Position numbers and translations under genes: made by a program. The notes below the pieces were generated by a model, which saw only the letters and a list, made by a program, of their open reading frames with translations, made no database searches and had not been told where the DNA came from. From the NCBI RefSeq assembly GCF_020080835.1, contig NC_058162.1, positions 10,121,323 through 10,185,322 of the forward strand: 64,000 bases of DNA, read 5' to 3'. Positions 24,836 through 34,101 of the stretch are shown piece after piece. Every line of letters begins with the position of its first letter. The stretch's first letter is position 1. This DNA comes from Cotesia glomerata. Its lineage: Eukaryota; Arthropoda; Insecta; Hymenoptera; Braconidae.

Positions 24836-26035
24836 ACACGAAAGTAACGATTGATATTTAGTAGAGCAGTGACCGGATTATTATTCATATTTTAAATAAT
24901 TTTATAAATTGCGTAATCGAGCCACTGTTCTCGCGGGTTTTATTGTTCCTTGCAAAACTAAAAAGAAATAATTAATTCAACAAAAAAAATGATAGTAAAA
25001 TAAATTTTTAAAACCAATTAAATTTATTTAACATTTCAATTTATAAATTATTTAAATAAAAATTTGAAAACGAATTATTTTATCAATAAAATAACAGTTA
25101 CAATAATAAGCCGATTAAAATTAATATTTAACAATACATTGACTAGTATTTACTTTGTCGCAATAATGCCTCGGATTTTATTTTAGTTTAATTTTATTAT
25201 TTGGTAGATGCAAGGAACAAATTGATGCGAGTCAGTCGTTACTGCGAAGGAAATTATTTTTCATCATAATCGCTTATTTTTTAATCTTTCTTCTTTAAGT
25301 ATTAATTTTTAATTATTGCATTTTTGCCTCCAGGATTTTTTTTTAATTTTGGCAACATAAATCAAATTTAATGAAGTTAATTTTGGTAAAAAAATATTTA
25401 TTTTTTAAAATTAATAAATAAATAAGAAAGAAAAAAATTCCAGAGTCTAGCTAGGGTCATGGTAACCATTTCGTTCAATCGGATAATAAAACCATTAAAA
25501 AATGTGCATGTCGATGAAGTTTTGTTTGTTTTTGAAAACCGGTCCCCAAGGGTTATTTTTATCGTTTTTATCGGAATTTTTGTACGCTGATGATGTTGAT
25601 GGCATTTTAGATATTGGTTTGTCTTTTCTGTAATTAAAAAAAATTTTTTTAGTTATTTTTTAATAAAAATTTAAAAAATCTTAATACACAATTTTCTAAT
25701 TAAATCTTAGTACACAATTTTCTAATTAAAAAATTATAGATTAAAAATTGTAGAGAGAAAAACTTTGATTAAAGAAGAAAAAAAACTTACTTGATTTCTT
25801 GGTATGGACCCTTAAGGGCAGTGTTGTAATCTTTATGCACCATGATTAATTATTATAATTTGGATAAAAAAAATACTTGAAGTAAATTTTATTGTCAAAA
25901 AGTATTCCTTCGTCAATAAGAAATACCGATCTCCGCGATCAACAGTGGCTCGATAGCAATATTTTAAAATTCTTTTAAACTTTATATAAATATTTTCACT
26001 GCTCTAATAAATATTTTTGTTACTTTCGGGACTTT
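24836..26035. repeat. Inverted pair of ~100-base blocks
   Basis: The block at about 24838-24940 (cgaaagtaac, ta-tagagcagtga, then atcgagccactgtt) recurs in reverse complement at about 25930-26035. The 14-mer atcgagccactgtt is identical in both. A second inverted pair, ttgttccttgca (24943-24954) and tgcaaggaacaa (25206-25217), lies inside. This could be the termini of a DNA element enclosing the small gene at 25495-25843, or duplicated promoter sequence. Confidence 0.5.
25495..25843 (-). CDS. Small two-exon protein of unknown function (61 aa)
   Basis: ATG at 25843 opens 17 codons plus two bases to a strong donor (gtaagt, exon end 25791). An acceptor (attacag, exon start 25627) continues the frame to TAA at 25495-25497. 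The joined protein begins MVHKDYNTALKGPYQEI, is lysine- and asparagine-rich in the middle and has NPWGPVF near the C-terminus. It has no signal peptide or membrane segment. I do not recognise the family; the NPWG word recalls small microtubule-associated proteins, but that is weak. It may be the second cistron of a longer transcript whose upstream exons are 26772-26830 and 26131-26231. Confidence 0.5.
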
Positions 26036-26131
26036 TTAGTTTATTCTGACAACTGAAACAATTAAATGAGTTAATTAATAAATTAATTATAGTTTACAAT
26101 TATAATAAATTTAAAAAATAAAATACTTACT

Positions 26132-26830
26132 CTATGGTACGTGGTGTAAATGGACAAGTACTAAAAGTTCTAGGCGGTTTCCAGAGTTACCACATCGACT
26201 GCCTTTACGTGATCTCAGATTTTTTGCAAGCCTGAAAAAAATTTTATAAATTGTTATTATTGAAGTTAAAAATTAAAATATTAGTTAGTATGAGATTAAA
26301 AATTTTTATCCAATAATTTTCATTAATTGTAATGAAAAAAAAAAATTGATAGTAAAATTTCTTTCTGTCTTAATTATTAATTAAATTTTCAAAAAAAATT
26401 CATTCCAAAGTACAAAAAAAATATTTTTTCAATAATTTAAATTACTAAATTTTTCTGTAAAATTAATTTTCGTAATTTTTTTATAGAAAAAAATAATACT
26501 TAAAAATTAAAAGAAAAAATTGATTGTAAATTTTTTTTTGTCTAAAAATTTAATATATTAGACAAAATTTTTTTTTAAAAGTACACAAGAATATTTTTCT
26601 CTAAAATCATTTTTTTTTTTTAGTTGTTCATAAAAAAAATTCAACTTTGTACATTTTTTTGTTTAAAATTTTAATCAAATTTTCAAAAAGAATTTTTTAA
26701 TAATTCAAATCACAAAATTATTCCATAAAATCAATATTTTTAATTTTTTATGAAACAAAAAAAATATTTACCGGACACTTGGTAAAAATGTTGGGGAATT
26801 TCCTTGACAATCTAAAACTTTGCACCTCAT
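26132..26830 (-). CDS. Upstream small ORF on two spliced exons (52 aa)
   Basis: ATG at 26830 gives MRCKVLDCQGNSPTFLPSV up to a donor (gtaaat, exon end 26772). The next exon starts at 26231 after ttttttcag and continues in the only open phase to TAG at 26132-26134, one base before a perfect donor gtaagt. The joined frame ends in LELLVLVHLHHVP. Phase agreement at the junction supports splicing, but the protein matches nothing I know and could be an upstream ORF in the leader of the 25495-25843 gene. A further exon would begin at 26052 (attgtttcag) and lead to the ATG at 25843. Confidence 0.35.
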
Positions 26831-27435
26831 CGACACATAAGGTCTGATTGAACGTTAGTTACAATCACCAGTGACTCAAATAAAAATTGTAATCAAACAA
26901 TTTGAAGTAGTCGAGAAGTATTATTTCCCTTGATACTAGTATCAAATTAAAAAATAGAAAAATTCTAATTAATCTCTTTATTACAACTGAAGAAATAAAT
27001 TTCGAAATAATCCAATAATAAGCGATGAGCTTTGTCGAAAGACTGGACGGAGCGTGTGAAGCCGGTTGCTTATACACTGGATCCCCTTCTTTCGGTCCAG
27101 GTGAGGTAGAGGTAGATTGAGAATCTGCATACATATGATAGGACAACTCTCTTGTCCTGTACTCACATATATCTATACATAAATGGAAAATTTTTTTTAG
27201 CCTGCTGACGGTTTATTTGAGAATTTTGTTTACTCTTTCTCTTGTTCACGTGCTCACTAGGTTATTTTTTGAGGAACCAAGTGGTAGTTCACGTGGACAA
27301 ATCATCACGAGGTCATCAGAATTATAATTTACGAAAAATACCTGACTATTTGCACGTATGCACAGTATTACGCTATTTAATTAATAAATTTTAACTTCAA
27401 AAATTATTCGTGCTTACCTTAATAAAAATTCGTGG

Positions 27436-27957
27436 TAATTATACAGAAGTGGGGCTCTATCTATTTTAGATAAAATTGAAATAAAATAAAAAATCGAAAA
27501 ATTAATCTTTTTGAATTTTTTTTTTTTTTTTTAGTTGATTTTCTTCACGACGGATTTTTGATAAAAATGATAAAAAGTATAAAAATGGAATATTTTGGTG
27601 ATTTTTTTTCATTTGAAGTTAAAAAATTTACGATTTAGAAAATTTTCAAATTATGATATTCTAAATTTTTTTTTTCTAATTTATTCAATTTTTATCGCTC
27701 TTTAAGAAAAAAAAATAATTAAATAACCGGAAAAAATAGCATGGTCACCATTTCATTGAAAAACACCTAAAATCGTAAATTTTTTAACTTCAAATGAAAA
27801 AAAATCACCAAAATATTCAATTTTCATACTTTTTGTCATTTTTATCGTAAATCTGTCGTGAAGAAGAACAATTTGAGAAAAAAAAATATTAAAAACGATC
27901 AATTTTTCGATTTTTTACACTCAAAAATAGGTGGAGTCTTACTTCTGCATAAGTACC
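27436..27957. mobile_element. Fold-back (near-palindromic) MITE
   Basis: The two halves are reverse complements over about 240 bases, with only ~80 bases of unique centre. Shared blocks include tcttcacgac(g/a)gattt, gaatattttggtga, cttcaaatg/catttgaag and taaaaaatttacgattt. The outer ends read tacagaagt on the left and acttctgca on the right. No ORF is present. Such structures are typical of fold-back elements or very long-TIR MITEs. Confidence 0.7.
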
Positions 27958-27985
27958 AATTTTTTTAATTAGCAATTTGAGAAAA

Positions 27986-28058
27986 ATGAAGGAAGAAGGT
28001 CATGAAGAGCGCGAAGACACCGAAGAAAAGAAAGATGGCGCAAGAATTTTTATCGTTG
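27986..28058 (+). CDS. Candidate first coding exon of an unidentified gene
   Basis: ATG at 27986 gives 24 codons (MKEEGHEEREDTEEKKDGAR, then IFIV) to a good donor (ttg then gtaaga). The charged composition and the less AT-rich codons differ from the surroundings. The exon ends in phase 1. No convincing partner exon was found in 28.1-29.2 kb; candidate acceptors there run into stops. It could also be a relic. Confidence 0.3.
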
Positions 28059-29280
28059 GTAAGAATAACCAATAGAAGCTTCAGTAGTCTAATAATAATA
28101 TTAATTGTGATTATAATTTATAATGAAGTTATTTATTAGCAATTATTATTGATTATTGAAACTGGAAATATTATATTGAAGACTTAAAGAGGAAATATTT
28201 GTCAGATACAGGGAAATGAGATAGCTTGTAGGATTGTGGGTTTGTAAGGTAAACAAGAATCTGATGCAATACTCTATCCAGTCTCGTCATCTTTTCAAGC
28301 CATCTTTTTTTAATATTTTATTTTATAATATTCATTACTTTATATCTAACATGATTTTATAGTGGCTATTTAACCCTCTTCAGACGCCAGATATTGATGA
28401 AGACATTGAAAATTGAAATTTTATTTATTATATAAATATCTTTCTTCTTAATTTAAGAATTTTTATGACTAGTTTGCTTAAACAGAATTTTAGTATTCCA
28501 TATTTTAGGTGTTAAATTATTATTATACTTCTTAGTCAGACGATACCTAAAAAACAATTATTTGGTTTTTTATTACAAAAATTTCTAGAAATGTAAGGTT
28601 GATATTCAATAGGGTTATAGTCTTCATATGTCCTGATACAAAAAAAAATTTTTTTTTTTAAATTATCTCGTTCAAGAACAATCGTGTTTACACCCGAACC
28701 AGCTAACTGTAAAAATTTTATTTCTCAAAAATTAGCTTCTATTAACAAAAACTTTTATTTCTATTTAAAATAATTGAATCTCAGTAATTTTAAAAATACT
28801 TATTATAGGAAAATTTGATGACGCAAAATAAATAACAAAACAAATGTGATTTATGTTATACATTTTTTTAACCTGACTCAAACCCTGGAAGTAATTAGAA
28901 TATTTAACGCATAAATAATCTTAAATTAATAACCGGTAGTTATTAATAACTCAACAACTGCCTAAAACTTTATTTAAAAAATACTTTATTCCATTGGAAG
29001 AAATATTTACTGCTGTTAAATCTGAATTATTTTACAAAAATATTTTTTTTTTGTTTCAGAGTTTTAAAAATTTTATTTTTGATATTTAATAATAGTTATA
29101 AAAATTTAGTACGTTAAGTACAAAATTTTGAGCTTTTGATTATTTCTTCCAGAAGAATATTAGTTCTAAAAATGATTTGTTTTCAGGCTTGACAAAAAAA
29201 AAGACAAAATAAATTAAATTATTTAAATTTATTAATAAAGAAATTCTTAAAACTTAATATTAAACAAATTAACATTAAAA
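28059..29280. other. AT-rich region without a gene
   Basis: No coding or structured element is recognised. Short words such as gataccta and long A/T runs dominate. The last ~60 bases are the 3' untranslated region of DDRGK1. Confidence 0.4.
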
Positions 29281-30647
29281 TTAATTAGCTTCGACAGTCT
29301 GGTTACCAGGAGTGAGGCTAATTAGTCGATTAGAATTTTCCGCGAGTTCCGCGATACTGACACGTCCGCGCTGCTTGACAAACTTAGCAACCGCTTCTAA
29401 TTCTTTCTGAGAAATATAAATGAATTTTCCTCTGTCATCAACAACTCCAGTGAGTCTTCCACTGGTCTGAAGACTCTGGATCCTCTCAATGACACTGGCA
29501 GTCTTAAGATTAAAGTGTCCAGCGAGGTCTTCCAGGACCACGACCTTGTTATACTGAATGTACTTGATAAACTCATCGAGTAAATTTTCCTCATCAACGT
29601 CATTCTGATCAAAACCTTCCTCTTCAACACTGAAAGCCTCCTTCATTTTGAGGTACTCTTCGTACTCGGCTTTTTCTTTTTCTTCGCGAGCTTTCTTCTC
29701 CAACTCCTCCTGCTTCAGCTCCACGGCTCGTTCTCGCTCCCGCTGCTTATCAGCTTCTTCCTGTTGCAGCTGCTCGCGTTTTTTCCGCTCTTCTCTCTCG
29801 CGCTCCATAGCTTCGCGAGCTTGTTTCTTCTCGGCTTTGGCTTCTAGTTTCGCGCGCTTCTTTGCTCCTATTTTACCTTCAGGCAGCTCCGCAGCTTTTT
29901 CATCTCCTTCGTCCTCAGACCCGCCATCTCCAGCTGCTTCTCTGGCTTCTGGTTCTTCTCGACGGTGCTGCATACGATGCGGATTTCTCACTCCAGCAGC
30001 TCTTCTTACTGGTTGTCCTCTTGGTCTTGGGTTTTCATCTTCTTTTTCTGATTTTCCTGTTTATTTAAATTTTATATGGTAAAATATTTCATTAAAAATA
30101 ATTTTCTATTAATTAAAATTTTTATGCTAATAAAAAAAAAATTATTATTGAATATTTTTAACAAACATCTGATCATTTTTTTTTTTCAAATTGTCACAAA
30201 AAAATTTTTTTTTTTAATTTCAGGTAAAAATTGAACAAAATCATCCATGCAGATTTTTGTGAATATTATTTTTAAAATTTTTATAAATATTTTCAAAAAA
30301 AAATTATTAAAAAAAAAAAACTTGTTAGATGTTAATTTTCCTATCACCAGTAAAAAAACATTTGAAATTTTTTTTTATTTAAACGAAAATGATAAAAATT
30401 TTCATAAAATATAAATTTTAAACTGAGTAATTAAAAAAAAATATTTTATTTACTATTAAATTGTTACATATTTGTTTATTAACTTATAACAATAAAATAA
30501 AAACATCTGGATACTATAAACTTTGTAGGTTAACTTCTTAAAATAAATAAATAATTACAAACCTTTGCTTCTAGTCGACCAAATAGTCAAAAAAATAATA
30601 AGTGTAACAATTCCTACCACAATAGAAATTAATATCGTAGTATCCAT
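29281..30647 (-). CDS. DDRGK1: DDRGK domain-containing protein 1 (UFBP1)
   Basis: DDRGK1 is the ER-membrane adaptor of the UFM1 ligase (UFL1) and acts in ufmylation and ER homeostasis. Coding exons are 30563-30647 and 29281-30056, joined in phase 1, giving 286 residues, close to the family's ~300. Residues 3-25 ([20 protein letters not shown]) are the N-terminal membrane anchor. A long charged coiled coil rich in E, K and R follows (about residues 80-165), then a winged-helix/PCI-like C-terminal domain that contains the signature [12 protein letters not shown]. The start ATG at 30647 directly precedes the anchor. It is divergent from the TMED gene, with 354 bases between start codons. Identity rests on the anchor, coiled coil and the DDRGK motif. 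Confidence 0.96.
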
Positions 30648-31001
30648 TTTAATTTGAAAATTACTAAAAAATATAAATAAACAACTTGAAAATAAATCTT
30701 GTAAATTGATGCAATGACAAGTATCGATAACACAGAATCGATAGAAACTACAAAAATAATAATAAAAGTGGAGTAATAATAATAATAACGACAACTGTGA
30801 TCAGTGGCGCCACGTCACGAGTCACGATATTAAAAACAAAACCCTTATGGCGGTGTTTAGATGACGTGTGTCTTGTTCAAGTGTCTCGTTACAATAAACG
30901 TATTTTACTATTATTTATACTAGTTTTTTCTCTTAATTAGCATTAAGTACTATTTAATACATAAATAAAATACCTCAGAATTTATAATTACGTAAAATAC
31001 A
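30648..31001. promoter_or_regulatory. Bidirectional promoter between DDRGK1 and the TMED gene
   Basis: The start codons of two divergent genes are 354 bases apart, so both promoters and leaders must share this space. A CG-containing patch (about 30786-30895, with tggcgccacgtcacgag) lies in the middle, while the edges are AT-rich. Both products act at the ER, so co-expression would be plausible. Confidence 0.6.
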
Positions 31002-32201
31002 ATGTTAAAGTACATATATTCAGTAATAACCTGGGCACTTATTGCCAACTCGGTGTCGGGATTGTATTTCCACATTGGTGAGACGGAACGTAAATGTTTC
31101 ATTGAAGAAATTCCCGATGAAACCACCGTTCTAGGTAATTTATTTAATTATTTATTTTTTTTTTGTATTTAATTATGAATATTATTTATTTTTTTTTTTT
31201 TTTTTAGTTCATTACAAAGTTGAATTATTCGACCCCAGAAGTGGAGGTTACATGCCAAGCAGCCCAGGTATTGGCATGCATGTCGAAGTACGTGATCCAG
31301 ATGACAAAATTATTCTGTCAAGAGTATACAGTTCTGAAGGACGGATATCCTTCACTTCACAAACTCCTGGTGAACATGTCATTTGTTTGTACAGTAACAG
31401 TACTGCATGGTTCAGTGGTACACAGCTGGTATGTATATTTTATAAATTTATTTATAAATGAATTTGTTAATTAATTGAACAATCAATATAGCTAGTATAG
31501 CTAGTCCATAGTTGCGCAATAATTAATTTTTATTTTTGGCTGATTATTGTTATTTATTTATTTATGTTAAAAGTTAAGTTAATATAAAAAGTGTGATACT
31601 GAAAATATTTAATATAATTTTGAAATCAACAGACTTGGAAAATTTTTTTTAATTACACAAATTGTCAATAAAAGTTTCACATGTAAAAATTAAAAAAAAG
31701 TATAATAGCAATTTTTTTTATTATTTTAGTATTAATTTTTTTTTTATGAATAAAACTTAAAAATTATGAATTTTATTATGTGCATATAATCTATTCTAAA
31801 CTTATTTATAAATTGCAGAGAGTACATTTGGATATTCAAGTTGGAGATCACGCTATTGATTACGCCAACTTAGCGCAGAAAGAAAAATTATCTAAATTGC
31901 AATTAAGAATAAGACAATTGTTGGATCAAGTTGAACAGATAACTAAAGAACAAAACTACCAACGGGTAAATATTATTTTTTTATCTAAGTTTTTAAATTC
32001 TAAAATTTACATAAAAAATTGATATGATGTTAAAAAATAACTTTTTTACAGTACCGCGAGGAAAGATTCAGACAAACGTCCGAGAGTACAAACAGCCGGG
32101 TCTTGTGGTGGTCTATCACTCAAACAGTTATCCTTCTGGTTATGGGTGCATGGCAAATGAGACATCTCAAGAGTTTCTTCGAAGCCAAAAAACTTGTTTA
32201 G
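31002..32201 (+). CDS. eca: p24-alpha family cargo receptor (TMED4/9, Drosophila eclair type)
   Basis: p24 proteins cycle between ER and Golgi as cargo receptors and coat adaptors. Exons 31002-31134, 31208-31428, 31819-31965 and 32052-32201 join in frame to 216 residues, the usual size. Order: signal peptide ([20 protein letters not shown]), GOLD domain with the paired cysteines of CFIEEIPDE and [10 protein letters not shown] (the latter with an N-glycosylation NST), coiled-coil region ([19 protein letters not shown]), the [14 protein letters not shown] segment, a membrane helix ([16 protein letters not shown]), and the cytosolic tail [12 protein letters not shown]. The FF and KK signals bind COPII and COPI, and the KKLV end marks the alpha (TMED4/9) subfamily. 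Confidence 0.95.
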
Positions 32202-33882
32202 ATTATTTATATTTAATCAATTAATGTTATTATTGTATTTTTAACAAACTTGATACTGTTCTGTGAACAGAGTTGGAGGTTTACTTATAATGTTTTTTTT
32301 TGGGTAGAAGAAAATTCTGTGCCACAGAAAAATTTTTTGTAAAAAATTATTTAAATATCAGTAAAAATTGCAAATCTTATTAAAACAAGTATTCATTCAT
32401 GTAACACTTAATTGTAATTCTTAAATACAAATTTAGTTATAGAAATATTTCGAGTAAACCTGAAAAAATTAAGTATACATTATTTAAAAGTCGAAGTTAC
32501 TTTTAAAATTAATATTTGAGTGATATATTAATTACTTTGGCCTTAAATTTAATTTAATCGCCATATAATTAAAATTTAATTAAGCTTTTCTGATTGTTTA
32601 TCACTATTACTATTATTTCCGCAGGTTTTTTCAAATCTAGTGTACAGATACAGTAAAATTTACTTGACTTATATTTGTAATAAGTATTTGTAAGCATTCT
32701 TATAAATGAAAATTAAATTAAAAAAATTTTAATTCGAGGAATTGATGAATTTAACTTTTACAACTGTCTAGCTAATTTAGTTATTTATTTAAATCCCACT
32801 ATCTGTAATATAATATAACTAAATAATTACTAAAAGTGTTTATTTTGTACTCTAGCTGGTGATTTAATTAATTATTCTATTTTTTGTACAGGATGAGAAA
32901 GGAGACATTAAGAATTGATAATTCTTGTAAAAGTTGGTACTTAAAATATTAATAAATAAAAGATTATTGAATTATTATAATTATATTATCGTAATATTTT
33001 ATTCGATAAAAAATAACATTCATGATGTATCTATAAGAGCTAGATATTTACACATTATTGATTTTTATTGAGTAAGAGCTTATTAATATTGATAATTATG
33101 CTGCTAGGTTATTGTTAAATTATATAAAATTAAAAATAATTAAACTTGTAACTAAATAATTAAAAAAAGTTGAATAATAATTATAACTAACTAAATTAAA
33201 TATAATTTTTAAATAAGTTAAATTTATTTCTAAATCATAAATTATTTTTGAATATTAAATTAAATTATTTGCACTATAGTCTTGAAAACTTAAAGTAATT
33301 TGCTTATAAATCAAAATAAAGTTTTTATAAATTTACAAAAGATTTAATTTTTAAAAAATATTTGTCAAAAAAAAATAGAATTTGATTTTTTTTTAATAAA
33401 TACTTTTTAAAAATTTACAATTAATTTTAGTATAGAAAATTCATAATTTATAACATTTCAAAAAATAATTATAAAACTTATGATTAAATTATTTTTTTAA
33501 ATTTGTAATCAATTTTCTTCTGAAAAACAATTATTAAATCATATAGATAAGAAATAATTATTTTTCAAAAAATATTTATAGAAAATTTATGATAAATTTT
33601 CTTAAAAAAAATTTGCAATGAGTTTCATTAAAAAAATAATTATCACCAAACTTAGATAATTATTTTTTCAAAAAATTTATTCTAAATTTGTAAGTAATTT
33701 TTTTTTTACTAAAAAAAAATTAAAAAAAAAACAACCTCCGTGAGGAAACTAAATAAACTTTTTTTTTAATTAAAAAACTAAAATTTTTTAATTAAAAAAA
33801 AAATAACTATTTGGAATGTATTGAGCAGGAAAATGGAATGAAAGCGATTATCGGAGACTGTAAAGCCCCCGATAAGGAATTA
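32202..33882. other. 3' flank of the TMED gene and AT-rich spacer
   Basis: Probably contains the TMED 3' untranslated region; an aataaa signal occurs near 32951. The rest is A/T-rich with no recognised gene. It lies between converging transcripts (TMED plus, MED28 minus). Confidence 0.5.
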
Positions 33883-34101
33883 TCAGGTGCAAGGAGGAGG
33901 TGGAGGCTGTTGTTGTTGACTCGGAAGGGGTGAGGAGGCGACGGCGGCGGCCGCAGCAGCGGCAGCCGCAGCTGCGGCAGCATAGGACGAAGGATCATTC
34001 GGGTCGAGGATTGGGGGTGGCGGTGGCAACCCGCCACCAGCACCACGACCTCGTCCTCGGCCTCTACCACGACCCCGTCCTCGCCCCCTCCCCCTTCCGC
34101 G
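33883..34101 (-). other. In-frame extension beyond the MED28 stop codon
   Basis: Directly after the MED28 TGA (34102-34104) the same frame stays open for 72 codons and ends in tandem stops TGA TAA (from 33885). The encoded stretch has about ten RG dipeptides, a proline run, the word ILDPNDPSSY, an alanine tract, QQQQ and PPPPP. The arginine and glycine codons are varied (CGC, AGG, CGA, CGG, CGT, AGA; GGA, GGG, GGT, GGC), which a simple DNA repeat would not give. The first stop is in the leaky context TGA-C. It could be a translational readthrough domain, an alternative-splice end, or fortuitous GC-rich untranslated sequence. Confidence 0.45.

Noticed and set aside
26145..26250. Plus-strand frame MVRGVNGQVLKVLGGF
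   Set aside because: The same block has good minus-strand acceptor and donor sites at both ends and a phase-compatible neighbour, so the minus strand is preferred.
27025..27146. Open frames on both strands (MSFVERLDGACEAG and MSYHMYADSQSTST)
   Set aside because: Each is short, neither has supported partner exons or a recognisable family.
29648..30082. Plus-strand Ser/Ala/Phe-rich frame of 144 codons
   Set aside because: Antisense to the DDRGK1 coiled coil; composition reflects the complement of Glu/Lys/Arg codons.
32891..32925. A cag acceptor followed by GATGAGAAAGGAGACATTAAG and a stop, as an alternative TMED end
   Set aside because: The TMED gene already ends in the conserved FFEAKKLV tail; no donor in exon 4 would support this exon.
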